A stretch of 64,000 nucleotides of DNA, taken from positions 13,473,320 through 13,537,319 of the forward strand of contig NC_069670.1 in NCBI RefSeq assembly GCF_027244095.1. Reading direction: 5' to 3'. Below the pieces are notes generated by a model, which saw only the letters and a program-made list of their open reading frames with translations, made no database searches and had not been told where the DNA came from. Below are positions 51,721-63,209 of this stretch, piece after piece. The DNA comes from Hemicordylus capensis (Eukaryota; Chordata; Lepidosauria; Squamata; Cordylidae). How positions within the stretch are numbered: the stretch's first letter is position 1; the number at the start of each line of letters is the position of its first letter. Position numbers and translations under genes: made by a program.

Positions 51721-52219
51721 ATCCAAGAAGGCTCAAGACTGCACAGTGCCCTCCCAAGGACACGGATCAAATTCAACAGTTTTGCAATAGAAAGGAAAAT
51801 GTATCCTGCAGCTGCAGAAGACATTTCTATAGCAGGGGAAACTCCTACCAAGGATCGTTCCCTTATGCCACCATAGTGCCAATATAATTAAGGACGGGGA
51901 GTTGTTTCAGCATTCTAACGTTTGAGGCAGTTTAAAAATGGACCCTTAAAAAGCAATGGCTTGAGCAAGTGTTGGGAACCGGAATGATCCATGGGGCTGG
52001 CTGGGGAAGGCGTGTGGGGACATCTGGGGAGTTGTACTACTTCCTCCCAGCACCGTCCCCACAGCAGTGACGGAGGGGAACATGCACTTGGGAGTGGTCT
52101 CCCCGGGGAGGATTCTCGGCTTGCATTCACAGCACCCCTGGAGCTGAGGGGCCCCAAACTCAGTGCGGAAAGAGTCTGCAAGCCCCACACCTCACCTTCT
52201 CCCCATGGCTCTCTTCTAG

Positions 52220-55200
52220 GCTGAAGGCCCTTTGGTGGTGCCTTTTCCCCAAAAGGAATGCCAAGGTTGCTGCTGCTACTCCGGGACCATCCATCGACCT
52301 GCCCAAAGGTACGTGGCTTGGGATATGACCAGGGTGTCTCCCAGAAGGGGGAGGGAGGGAGGGAGGGAGGAGGCATTCTCTTGAGCCTTGGAGAGTTGCT
52401 GGCGGGGGGGAAAGAGAACCTGGAAGACTGCCTCGTGTTGCACTCTGTACAACAGCCCTGCAAGGTAGGTGAGAATCATGCCCTTTGTGAGGACGGGAAG
52501 GCTGAGGCACTGGGCAAGAGGCCTCCTTGTAGAGTTGCCATGCCCTCTTCTCTGCTATGCCAGCTCTCCAGAGTCTGAAGGCGGCTTTGGTGAGGCCCCT
52601 TTTGCAGAAGGGCTCTCCATCTTCCTGTCCTCTCTCGTGCGTGTCGTCCACACAGACCCCATCGCGGAGGCCGACTGCATGAAGGTGGAGCAGCAGTGGC
52701 GGAAGATACAGATACTTGCAGAGAAGGTAGATATTTCAAGAGAAGATGGGAACGAGGTGGTCTGTGCTGGGCCCAGCTGGGATGGGACCCCCGGGCGGGC
52801 AGGTGCCGCAAGGGAAGGGGGTTGCCCTTCTGAGCACAAGTGCTGGAAAGCTGCATTTCCAGCCGGGCGCTGGATAAAAAGCCCAGGCCCTTCTCAAACT
52901 CACAGCCGCCCCGTTGCCCTTTTCAGGACTCACAGGACATGCTGGTGATCCTGCAGTATTTTGGATATTTTTGGCATAACACCGAGGAAGAGCCCCAGTG
53001 TTTCCAGCAGAAGTTCTGCAAGGCCACCATGGTAAGGGATGTGAGGCATGCCCGTAGGAAGAGGGCAAGCGAGGGAGGGCAAGCGAGGGAGGGCTGGGGG
53101 GTGGCCCGGGAGTGGAGGATTGCGGGGAAAATGCCTCAGAAGTCAAGCTTCTTCTATGGAAGGCTGAGCAGGGAAGGGAAAGAGATGGCTGGAGCCCATT
53201 TAAACGGATCTGGCGGGGAGGGTCGTCAGAGTAAGGTTGGGGCAGCCCTGCTATGGGGCACTGACTTTCCTCTGCTTTCTTTCCCCGTCGCTCTCCCCAG
53301 AACCTGATCGAGGCCGCTTCTGCCAGTAGAGATGGCATAGCCATTTTGACCTCCATCATGTTGACTGTCTACAAAATAGGGTAAGGCTGTCAGTGGTGGT
53401 GGTGGTGGTGCGGAAACAGCCCTCCCAGGGCAATCGGGCATCAGCAAGGTGGGGCAGTGTCGGGATGGACCAGGACACGGGCAACGTTCACTTGGCCGGA
53501 AAGCCAAAACGAAGCAGGGAGGGGGAAGGGGGTGCCCCGTTGGACCAGGAGGAGCAGCAGCCTTCCAGAGGGGCTTTTGCAGACTTTATTTATTGTTATA
53601 TCTCTATACCGCCTTCCATTAAAACAACCCCAAGGAGGCGGTGCACCCAAAAGCTAAAACAAGACGGCAAAGATCCCACACAACTAAAATATCCGATAGA
53701 ATATGAAAAACACAGGAGCTGTTTAAAAGATTTAACAAAAAACAAGCACCATACGACCATAAAATACAAAGCAGCAGCAGCAATAGGAACCGTCCTATAA
53801 AAGCCTGGGTCGAAAGCCAAGACTTTTATGCTCTGTCTGAAAATGGTGATGGAGACTGAGGAGCGCATTCCAGAGTTGGGGGCAACCACAGAGAAGGCCC
53901 TGTCCCACGGGCACGACAGCCGAGCCTCCCTCATTGTCGGGAACCCGCAGCAGAGCCCTACCTCCTGATGACCGCGTCAAGCGGGCCGCCACCTTTGCTG
54001 GTCCCCCTGGTGTCCAGAGGCCCAGCCTCGCACTCGCATCCCATTCACGCTCCATCCCTCACACAGCATCCTCTTTGCTCTTTTATCCAGGCAGGTCCAG
54101 CCTCTGGGGGAAAACGTGGAGCGCTGCCTCCTCCAGAAAGTCCTGAGCAGTTTCGCCGAGGTGGAAGCAGACAGTCCCAGTGAGTGCAGCCAGGTAAACT
54201 CCCGTCCCGCCGAATTCTGGTCTTTGACCGCCAATAAACTTGGCTTGACTTGACCCTCGCCCTGCTCATGGATGCTGTAGCCCAAGTCTCCCCAGTCAGT
54301 GGGTGGAGGAAGCCGGAAGAGGCCAGGGAGAGAAAGCCCACCCGGCATTTCTTTCCCCTTCCAGCCTGTCAGGAAAAAAGCCGCCGAAGCATTGCAGATC
54401 GTGCTGAGAGGCTGGCTGAGAGAGGACTCCACCACCAGGCACCTGCGCGGCCTGGCTAAGGTAAGACAGCGCCGTGTCCCAGAGGCTACGACCGCAATGG
54501 GGTTTCTCAGGTTTGAGGCAGACCTGCCCGAGGAGGACCCCTGGAACGATAGAATCCAGGAAGACCTTGACTCCGGGAGTTTGCTGGATCTTCCAGCTGT
54601 CCCCTACTTCCATGGAGACCTTTTCAGGCCGCAGCCTTCTACCGAGGAGCCCAGAGTGGTGTCCATGGTTATGTTTCTCCTCGCAAGTACGTGAGGCAGA
54701 GAGAGGTGGGTCTGGGGCAGAGCCACCCAGTGGGTTTCATGGCCGAACGGGGATTTGAACTCGGGTCTCCCTGCTCAGAGTTTGACACCCGAACCCCTGG
54801 ACCACACTCACTAACGTGAGAACAGCCCTGCTGGATGAGGTCGCCCATCTAATCCAGCATCCGGTTTCCCACAGTGGCCCACCAAATGCCTCCGGGAAGC
54901 CCACAGGCAAGAGGTGTGTGTGCAGGCCCTCTCTCCTGCTGTGGCTCCCCTGCAACTGGGATTGAGAGGCATCGTGCCTCTGAGGCTGGAGGTGGCCCAC
55001 AGCCACCCGACTAGTAGCCCATGATAGACCTCTCCTCCATGAATTTGTCTAAGCCCCCTTCCAAGCCATCCAAACTAGTGGCCATGGCCACAGCCCCTGG
55101 CAGAGAATCTCGTGTTTAGCAGCAGGGAAAGGGGGTTGGGTAGTCTCTGAGCTCCGCGGAGTGACCCCGAAACTGTGCTGCTTTCCCATCCTGCAGATCC

Positions 55201-56633
55201 TCGATGGCTGGATCCACCACCTGGAACACGGGTGGGTGCGAGAACTTTGCTTCTCCGCCAGCTCCGCACTCCTGCGGTACGCCAGCACCATGCCTCAGAT
55301 CGATGTAAGTGTGCACCAGTTTCCCCAGAAGCAAGCAGAGAAAGGCCTCTCCCCTCCCTGGGCTAGGAGCATGGAGCCTTAGGGTCCTTCTGGCTTCTGG
55401 CAGCCGCCAGAACTGAATCCCTCCAAGGAGCAGACCGGGAAAGGGACGCTCATCCAGTGGGGACGTGCTGGGCCCTGCCTCTGCCGGGAGGGCCTCCCGT
55501 GTCCCCTGCCTGTAGCCACCCCACTGGGTGCCCCCTGCCTCCCCGGCCGCCGAGGTGGTGCCTAGGGATTCCTAGGTGGGTGGTCCCTGCCAGAGGGAGA
55601 CGGGAGAGGAGATCCTCCTGGAGGGATCTGGCCCAGTTGTTGGAAGGGGTGAGCCACCGGAGTAAGCTGTGGAGGTGGGGCCATTTTCTTGAGAGCCCCG
55701 TTGCTTTTCTGGGAGGCAGGACGGCCTCCTGATTGCATCTCTCTGTGTTTCCCACGCCCCAGATGGAGTGGGTGCGGATGACCATCGCGATGCCGCTCTT
55801 CAGTAATTTCCAGCGAGAGAAATGGCGCATACATGAAGGTGACCTCCGTGGCTGGGGAGGCGAGGAGGGCAACGCTGTGTCCTGGGAAGGGCACGGCCTC
55901 AGGAAACCCCTCTCCCTTCCTAAGGTCCTCATGTAAGAGCCACTTCTTGGATCTCACCTACCTGAGGTCCAAGGGGGGCCCCCCAGGCTCAACCCTGCCT
56001 GGGGGGAAAGGGCCCATGGTTGGAAGCCAAGGTAGCCAGCATGACTTGTCCCCTGGCCAAGCAGGGTCCACCCTGGTTGCATATGAAAGGGAGATTAGAA
56101 GTGTGAGCACTGGAAGGGACTCCCCTCAGAGGAGAGCTGGTCTTTGTGGTAGCCAGCATGACTTGTCTCCATAGCTAAGCAGGGTCTGCCCTGGTTGCAT
56201 ATGAATGAGAGACTTGATGTGTGAGCACTGGAAGATCTTCCCCTAAGGGGATGGAGCCACTCTGGGAAGAGCAGAAGGTTTCAAGTTCCCTCCCTGGCTT
56301 CTCCAAGAAAGGGCTGAGAGAGATTCCTGCCTGCAGCCTTGGAGAAGCCGCTGCCAGTCTGTGAAGACAATACTGAGCTACATGGACCAAGGGTCTGACT
56401 CAGTATATGGCAGCTTCCTATGTTCCTCCCTTGGGAGTCCCCGTGAGGAGCCCAACCTGGAAAACCCACCTCCCTTTAGCCAAGAGGGACAGGGCCCCCA
56501 CTTTCCCACTCCTTTCCACAGTGAAATTGAACAGGGCTGATAAACTTCTCTTCTCTTCCCAGATGGCCTCGTAATCAAAAACTTAGAAGAGGAGCAGCAG
56601 GAGGAGGAGGAAGAAGAAGAAAGCGCTATATAA
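52220..56633 (+). CDS. Maestro/MROH-like HEAT-repeat protein, eight linked exons plus stop, 5' end not found
   Basis: Exons: 52220-52308, 52572-52726, 52927-53031, 53301-53380, 54091-54193, 54365-54460, 55197-55304, 55763-55838 and terminal 56563-56633. All have GT-AG borders and compatible phases; this supports a real gene of at least 290 aa. The product is helical, with Leu/Ala-rich HEAT-like segments: LSIFLSSLVRVVHTD, DSQDMLVILQYFGYFW, AILTSIMLTVYKIG, AAEALQIVLRGWL, and GWIHHLEHGWVREL followed by CFSASSALLRYASTMPQ. The last pattern (W...E...R..A..LLRY....P) is typical of the maestro heat-like repeat (MROH) family, whose biochemical role is poorly known. The C terminus is a run of glutamates ending ESAI. 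An AATAAA follows at 56642. No initiator exon was identified. A MRO relationship would fit the SMAD4-like neighbour but is inference. It could be a shortened member, or lineage-specific. Confidence 0.6.
53583..53940 (-). mobile_element. Non-LTR retroposon 3' region (L2/CR1-like) in an intron of the MROH-like gene
   Basis: 'ttatatctctataccgcctt' (reversed 3' tail), then 'gaggagcgcattccagagtt' and 'ccacagagaaggccctgtcc', the same arrangement as at 35.7-36.1 kb. Confidence 0.6.
54665..54805 (-). mobile_element. tRNA-derived SINE, second family, in an intron of the MROH-like gene
   Basis: 'gggatttgaactcgggtctc' (B box, reversed) with the remaining blocks more diverged. Confidence 0.65.
54815..55100 (-). 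mobile_element. CR1-type LINE 3' UTR in an intron of the MROH-like gene
   Basis: 'gagaacagccctgctggatg', 'aggctggaggtggcccacag' and 'gatagacctctcctccatga' match the reverse of the 41.4-kb copy. Confidence 0.8.
56020..56435 (+). mobile_element. Composite 5S/tRNA SINE with duplicated 5S-like head
   Basis: A partial 5S-like head (56035-56120) is followed by a complete element (56130-56435), in the last intron of the MROH-like gene. Confidence 0.75.
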
Positions 56634-56641
56634 ATCTGATA

Positions 56642-56647
56642 AATAAA
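56642..56647 (+). terminator. Candidate poly(A) signal of the MROH-like gene
   Basis: AATAAA lies 9 bp after the TAA stop. A signal so close would give a very short 3' UTR, so a downstream site may be used instead. Confidence 0.4.
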
Positions 56648-57114
56648 CAAGTTGTTCTGGTAAGAACTAATCTGCCTACTTTCCTTTCACTGTGATCTCA
56701 ACTGATAATTACCATCTTCACAAGTTCAGTCCGTTCCCATGCCCGCCTTCTCGAGTTGGGCTGGACGGCAGCATCACAAACAATGCCGTTGAGCTGTTGC
56801 TCACGACAGCGGTAGCAAATTTAGTTGAAATGGGTGAGGCTGTCCCCAAATTATATGTTGTAATGACGTACTGAGGATTTTGATACATGTTTTGGATTGA
56901 TTTATGACATGCATCATGTTCGCATGAAAATGCATCATTACTGTATATTCACATGAAATTTCGATGCTGTGAGAGCTGCTGCCAGTCAGTGCAGATAATA
57001 CTGAACAAGATGGACCAAGGGTCTGACTCAGTAGACAGCCGCTTTCCATGTTCCTAGGATGGTAATTCAAAGGGAAGGAACAATTCCAGAAGCAACCACA
57101 GCCTCTAGGGCAGG

Positions 57115-57250
57115 GCTGCTCCATTTTGGCCCTCCGACAGATGTTGGCCTATGACATCCACAATCGCTGGCTATGGGCCACTGTGGCTGGGGATTATGGG
57201 ACTTGTAGTCCAAGAACGGCAGCGGGGGGCGCTAGGTTGAGCAGGCCTGC
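57115..57250. repeat. Palindromic foldback element near the ADAM15 3' end
   Basis: 'ccctccgacagatgttggcc' and a second arm 'ggattatgggacttgtagtc' around 'ggccactgtggctgg'. More diverged than the 45-kb copy. Confidence 0.6.
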
Positions 57251-57413
57251 TTTAGGGAGAGGAAGAAGGCATTGTGAAGACTAAACTAAGCTAGATAGTG
57301 TGGCCTCCTGTCCCCAGAGCATGAATATTCCTGACCACCTTAGCCATGCCTTCATGGTCAGTTCTCACCTGGGGGAAAAAAACACACTGTAAAGATGGAG
57401 AGAACCAGCTTGC

Positions 57414-57896
57414 TTTATTAAGAACAAAAGCTGCCCCACACCCCAACCCCCCAAAGTTACGGGCAACGGCCAGCCAGGGTTGCTGAAGGAAGGATTCCCT
57501 TAGGGAACAGCCTCCCTCGGCGACTGCTACTCTCCACACACACGTGCAAACCTCCAGAGAGGAATCTTGCTGCCGCCTCCTTCCAGTGCAAAGACTTTCC
57601 CCCTTCCCCAAAACTCCCTGCTTCCAGATTCTGAAACCACGGCAGGACAGAGGCTTTGAGCCAAACAATAAAAATTTACAAAAATCACTGAGCTGCAGCC
57701 AAGTCTGGAGTGCAACTTTCCGAGACCGGAAAGAGGTGCTTGGCCTTGCTGGAGGCATAGCGCAGTCCTTGATACATCCACCAAGTCGGCAAAGCAAGCA
57801 CCAAAGATGGTCCAGCGTATCGGCATCCCACGGCTCCTTTTGGCTAGAGAAAGCCAGCTGGGATGGGGTAGACGCCTCAGGCCGGTTCAGGCTGGG
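57414..57896 (-). other. ADAM15 3' UTR with poly(A) signal
   Basis: AATAAA on the minus strand at 57414-57419 lies about 480 bp beyond the stop codon. The UTR is tail-to-tail with the MROH-like gene. Confidence 0.7.
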
Positions 57897-59813
57897 TTAG
57901 ATTTCTTGGACCTGCGCGGAGAAGCCGGCCGTTGAGCAAGTTGGAGGAGGAGGAGGAGCAGGCCTGTGTGACAGAGAGAGAAAGAGGAAGGCACAGGATT
58001 CAACATGATAGTCTTTCTTCCTAAATGATCTATTTCATGAGATAAGAGAGTCTCGTAGCACTTTATAGGGGCTATCAGGCTGGGGGTATCATTTGAACTC
58101 CAAAGCCCTTTCAGAGAGGCTCTGTTTTTCCCCCTGAGTGAGCCCAACTGAACTGGAACCTAGTATCGCTAGGGTTTTCCTGGAACCCCGCCACCGGGAC
58201 TCGTTAACTGATTAGTGGTTCAAAAAATAAGTGTTTCGGGAATCAGGCCCTCTGCAACAGTGTCTTATGTTCCTGTTTTAAAGGCTGTTTGCATTTAGGT
58301 GGCAAAGCGGGTCAAAAACCACTACCAAAAAAAAACCAAAAAACACCAGCTATCCTCACGGGAAATTGTTTTGTTTTTTAATTTATTTATTAGAAACATT
58401 TAATATACCGCCCACTCCGAAGGCGGTGCACAAAAACATGCAAACAAGGCATTGTACACCTGCAATTCACGTGCAAGCGAGAGAGTTTGAGATGATTCTC
58501 CATTAAATGCCTCTGAATTAGTTCAAAACTAGTTCACGGTGGCTGAGCCCCTTTGGAAGGGTGCGACATTTCCACCACCCTCTGGTTTTAAGTCGCTCCA
58601 CCCGCCCCGAAGCCAGGGAATGAGGAGGACCATAAATCATGTTGCAATCTCTTCCCAGCCATCCCTCGTCCCAGCTCCCCACTCCTGGAAAAGAAGCCAT
58701 CTATGCCTCCCTCTCTCACCCAGCATCCCCTCCGCCCTCTCCATTCACCTGGCCGGCAGCATCAGGACCCGGGGGTCGTAGTTGGGAACAGCACACAGCT
58801 CAGTCCGGGGCGGGTCCGAAGGCAGCGGTTTCCGGGGAGGCGGGGGCTTGGCGGGGCCGGGGGGCTGTGTGGGGGGACAGAGCAAGCGTGACTCGCTTTG
58901 CAGAGGCTGGGTCAATTATGCTCAAATGTCCCTCCCCCACCCCACCAGGTCCTGAGACCCTCCTCTGCCAGGTGATTCATATGTCTCCCCTCCCCTCAAA
59001 CCAATCGCCACCCATTCCCCCTCCCTCGCTAAAAGGCTGCCGCGACCAGAAACAGCCACAAGAGTGCGGGGTTACCTGAGTATCTTTAGGAATGGGGTCA
59101 GCAGGCAGCGGGCGCGTAGGGGGCGCTGGCCGGTCCTGGACCAAAGCCTGGCAGAAAGAGGGGGGTGGCCGGAAAGAGAGAAGACACATGCTTGGGTGGG
59201 GGAGCAACAGAATAGGGGGGGTGTTAGGGGGGCTGGCTAGCCAACGGGGGGCCGGGACTAGCTTCCGCCAAACTGGGAAGGGAACATAACTGGCTACCAA
59301 AGCAACCGTCGGTTTGATCTCCTCTTTGGCTCCTCGCCATCGGGGAGAGAAGGGCCCAGCGCTCTGCCGTCGGGCATTTCGCTTGGCATCATGCGGGAGG
59401 TCCCAGGTCAGTCCCTGGCCTCTCCGAAGCCTTTGGAGGCTGATCACCGCCTGAAGCCTCGGAGAGCTACTTAATACGCTCCAGGGCTTGCCAATCGGGC
59501 CAGGATGCCAGGAGCCTCTTGGGGAAGGGCCGTTAACTCAGTGGCAGAGCACTGCGGGGAGAGAGGTCCTGCCAGAGGTCACCTGCACCCCAGCCCCCTG
59601 CTTTCTGAGTCCATGCACGGGGTGGGGAGAAAGAAACATGCAGCAGCTGCTGAGAGTGCCGCTAGAGCTGCCCCCTCCCTCTCTCCTCCAGCCTCGCGTT
59701 GTTACCTGTTGACCCTTTGGGGTCGGGTCAGGCGGGAGTGGCTTGGACGGCGGGTTGGGCCGAGTGGCGCCCAGGGGAGCAGGCTGCAGCACAACAGGAA
59801 GAGAGCGGCAAGA

Positions 59814-59850
<37 letters not shown>

Positions 59851-62800
59851 CAGAGGGTGTTACTGTTTGTGCCAGTGGCATGCAGGGCCAAGGGTGAGAC
59901 AGGCAAACAAACATCCGTGCAGAGGCAACCATGCACCATGCACCAGAGACGGTGAGCAAGAAAAGAGGAAGAGAGAGAAATGCACATCGAGAGAGTCCCA
60001 CGTTGAATATCCCTTCAGGGATTAAATCCGCACCTTGGATCACTCCCAGAATCTGCTTCCGTTTTGCCATGGCAGTGTTTACCCATATTATGACCATTAA
60101 GAACGTTTAGATCCCGACAAGACCACCTCAAGTCACAGGTTGCCCAGTTGTAACAGGATTTAAGCCAGGCCTGCTCAATTCAGCCCCTCCAGCTGTTTCT
60201 GGACAACAATCCCCATCATCCCCAGCCACAGTGGCCAATATCCAGGGATTGCGGGAGTTGTAGGCCAGCATCTGCAGGAGGGGCAAATCCTGATTTAGGC
60301 TCTTGCCAGCCAGCAAATCCAATAGGCTTGGCTTTTGGGAGGTAGCAGTAGCTCCCTCTGGCCACTTGAGGGTGCTGTTGGACTCCATCCTTGCCCAAAT
60401 TCTGGCCACAACCCTAGAGAGTAAACGGGGACCCCGTAATTTAAAGTAAAGTGTGCGCTCGAGTCCGTGTCGACCACAGAGCCCTGTGGTTTTTCTTTGG
60501 TAGAATACAGGAGAAGTTTACCACTGCCATCTCCCGTGCAGTATGAGATGATGCCTTTCAGCATCTTCCTATATTTCTGCTGCCCGATACAGGAATTTCC
60601 CCATAGTCTTGGAAACATACCAGCGGGGATTTAAAGGGGCTTAAAGGGGGTAACCTTGCATTTGCAAGTGTCTCCCCTATTCAGAGCATAGCCATGCATC
60701 CATTTCCACCACAGAGAGACATTAACTGCTTTCGATGCTGTTTAACGACGTGGTTTTATTTATCATATTTTGTTGGTTTTTTTAATCGTGTTTTTTTTAA
60801 ACTTTCTTTTTGGGAAAAGACCACGCACCCCAGTCATCAATAGCAGTGGATCCTACGCCACCTCTTTGCACCGATCTGGACAGCATCCTTCCAGCCACCT
60901 GTGATAACAGCTCCTCAACCCGGCCACCCACCACCAAAAGCAACAGCCCAGGAGAGATGCCCTGCCCACACACGTCCACCATGGTAACCATCACACACAC
61001 ACAAACACACACGCCATTTGTCACCAGCCTTGAGCTGAAACTTAATTTGACCTGCAGAAAAGTCCACGCAATTTCCAATCTGAATGGGGGTGGGGAATTT
61101 GGAAACAAGATCTGTGAATTTGCGGGGTGGGGGATGAAAGAGTGCAATGCCTATTCAGGAATGTAAATCACGCTGTTAACGGTTTTAGTTGCACTTTGAA
61201 ACCCGTCTCAGGTCCATTCTGTTTGGAGAAAGGTGGGAGGCAGGTCAGGAAAACTTGCGTCAGCAAACGCAGGCAAGGACCTTCCAGTTCTAATCAATTC
61301 CAAGTTCTATTTGGACATTTTTATGGGCATACAGGTGTCTGTAGACGTGCATGTGTGCGCATTTTAAGACTGAAGCTGGGTCCAAGCTCCCTCAAATGCA
61401 GGGTACAGATAGGCAGTGCATTAATGCACTTGTGCTGAACCTGATACATGAATAACTGCTGAACATGTGTCCAGCTTTGTACATGGGGAGGGGGCCGTAC
61501 CTCAGTGGTAGAGCATCTGCTTTGCATGCACAAAGTCCCAGGTTCAATCCCTGGAAGTATCTCCCGGTAGGGCTGGGAGAAACGCCTGCCTGGAACCCTG
61601 GAGAGCCGCTGCCAGTCAGTGTTGGCAATACTGAGTTAGATGGATCAAGGGTCTGACTCAGTAGGAAGCAGCTTCCTAGGTCCCTAGCACTGGACAGAGA
61701 CTGTGCGTGTGCTGGACGCAGCTGGTGAATAGGGCTTTGAATCATTCAGGATAACTGTTGCTAGAATTGCAAATGTTTTTCAGTTTCAGCTCGAAAGAAC
61801 CCCTTGCTGCCCACCGTAAAGGCAGAGGACCATGCCAATTCTACCCCGGGCTTTACCAGGCTGGGGGAGAATGCCGCCCACCTACCTTGGAGCTTGGCAT
61901 GATCTGCAGTTCAGTGTTCTGCCGCCACCGCGGAGGTTGGGGGCGCTCGGGGGGCGCGTGGCTGTAACACCCAGGTTCCGGGTGGGTGATCCTGATTGGA
62001 AGAGAGACGAGGTTAGACCTAATCAATGGGTTATCAGACTGAGGCAGCTGATGGAAGGAGAGGTAGGGTGAGACCTGTTAAATCAAGGCAGCGCAGAACG
62101 GCCTCCAAAAGGGGGACAGGTTGCCCCCCAACCACAAAGGAAAGTGTTATGCTGATCACGTTTGTACTCCATTACAATCCCCACCAAGACACCCAATGAT
62201 GGCATCGCGCCTTTCTACACACTGCTGTCCTGGAAAAGTTTCTTTTCTGTGTGATGCAGAAGTAGGCACAAGAGAGTCCCTGTGTGTGACAGACAAGTAC
62301 GCACAAGAGGCGCAGTCCAGAATTTCTGCATCTAGGACTCAGCCGTAAGCTGAACACAGGTGAAGACAGAGAGGTTGCCTATCTCTGGGAAGGGCCAGTG
62401 GTTGCTGGCGCAGCTGCAAAAACAGAGGAAACTGCCTTACAGAGTCTGACCCTTCGTGCATTAAGCTCAGCATTGTCTACACTGACTGGCAGCAGCCCTC
62501 CATGGTTTCAGGCAGGAGGCTTTTCCAGTATGACCTGGAGAGGCTTCCAGGGATGATGATGATGATGATGATTGATGATGAATTGAATTTATATACGGCC
62601 TAGTATAAAAATCTCTAGGTGTACAGAATTAAAAACATAAAACACAACACATTTAAAATCCATAAAAAGATAAAATCATAATAGATAAAACACACCTTAA
62701 TAATTTTTCTAAAATTTGAGCTTTCCTGCATGCAAGCATGTGGAGGCTTGAACCACGGCCTCCTGCCCTGAGGGGAAGATCCTGCAGCGCTCCCAAGTAG

Positions 62801-63209
62801 TCTCCCATCCAAATGCAAACCATGGTGCATCCTGCTTAGCCAAGGGGACATCTCGGGCTCGCTACCACCCGGCCAGCTCTCCCCCGTCCCCCGAACTGTG
62901 CCGCCTCCCCCTGCCCCAGTGAAGAAGCTTGTCAAATAGCGGGGCGAGGCGGTGTGGTGGTGGCGTTGAGAAAGAGAAACCGAGATCCGCAGGGCCAGGT
63001 GTCAGTGTCTGGGCACGGGGGGGAGCGATCAAGTGGAGGGCGGAGAAAGCAGGAGAGCACACGTTACCTGTACTGGCAGCTCGTGCCCTTTCCAAACTGG
63101 CAGAGACGCTTGTGCAGCCCGACCCGCTTGGCCCAGCAAAGCCCGACGCCCAGCAGCAGGACGAGGAACAGGCTGCTCAGCACCAAGGCAGTCGAAGCGC
63201 CCCTGCCTG
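57897..63209 (-). CDS. ADAM15: ADAM15, 3' part: transmembrane segment and proline-rich cytoplasmic tail
   Basis: ADAM15 is a membrane-anchored metalloprotease-disintegrin. Only the last six coding exons are present; the protease, disintegrin and EGF-like parts lie beyond the right edge. Minus-strand exons: 63068-63209 (start approximate), 61886-61991, 59706-59783, 59076-59147, 58749-58864, 57897-57963. The first has the transmembrane helix (ALVLSSLFLVLLLGVGL) followed by LHKRLCQFGKGTSCQYR, close to human LHQRLCQ and CQYR. The tail has three SH3-ligand modules: RPNPPSKPLPPDP, RPAPPTRPLPADP and KPPPPRKPLPSDP, each on its own exon. The first two of those exons are phase 0 and divisible by three. 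The final exon gives RPAPPPPPT and ends AQVQEI, matching human RPAPPPPT but with a different, longer end. The tail recruits Src-family and other SH3 proteins. Confidence 0.94.
59817..59846. repeat. (GA)n microsatellite
   Basis: GA tract reading (TC)n on the ADAM15 coding strand, about 35 nt upstream of the acceptor of the exon at 59706-59783. Confidence 0.9.
60165..60295. repeat. Palindromic foldback element in an ADAM15 intron
   Basis: 'ggacaacaatccccatcatc' and 'gggattgcgggagttgtagg' around 'cagccacagtggccaata'. Confidence 0.65.
60430..60640 (-). mobile_element. Sauria-type SINE in an ADAM15 intron
   Basis: Reverse complement of the same SINE: 'ctcgagtccgtgtcgaccac' at the 3' end and 'gatgatgcctttcagcatct' in the central domain. 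Confidence 0.8.
61490..61690 (+). mobile_element. tRNA-derived SINE in an ADAM15 intron
   Basis: Begins 'ggggccgtacctcagtggta' with clear A box (tagagcatctgc) and B box (ggttcaatccc), then the body 'gagagccgctgccagtcagt'. The best tRNA-like head in the window. Not a functional tRNA. Confidence 0.82.
62430..62890 (-). mobile_element. Composite 5S/tRNA SINE split by a retroposon 3' end
   Basis: The body lies at about 62430-62545 and the tRNA/5S heads at about 62722-62890. Between them are a (GAT)n tract and an AT-rich retroposon 3' end (62555-62720), consistent with a nested insertion. Confidence 0.68.

Larger units (their letters stand above)
44281..52219. other. Intergenic region between the SMAD4-like and MROH-like genes
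   Basis: No protein gene was recognised. It contains a foldback element (44965-45100), an inverted-repeat element (45138-45285), a Sauria SINE (46410-46672), a CA repeat (47173-47226), CR1-like fragments (47815-48010, 48570-48850, 49110-49235, 49468-50020), composite SINEs (49225-49455, 50135-50500) and a partial Sauria SINE (51535-51720). Upstream exons or the promoter of the MROH-like gene may be hidden here. Confidence 0.5.

Noticed and set aside
52469-52948. Continuous 159-codon frame across 52.5-52.9 kb as a single-exon gene
   Set aside because: Part of it is the real exon 52572-52726; the rest reads through a good donor into intron. The spliced model has better phase and composition.
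61490-61570. A second tRNA gene
   Set aside because: Clear A and B boxes are present but no cloverleaf closes, and the sequence continues into the SINE body shared with other copies.
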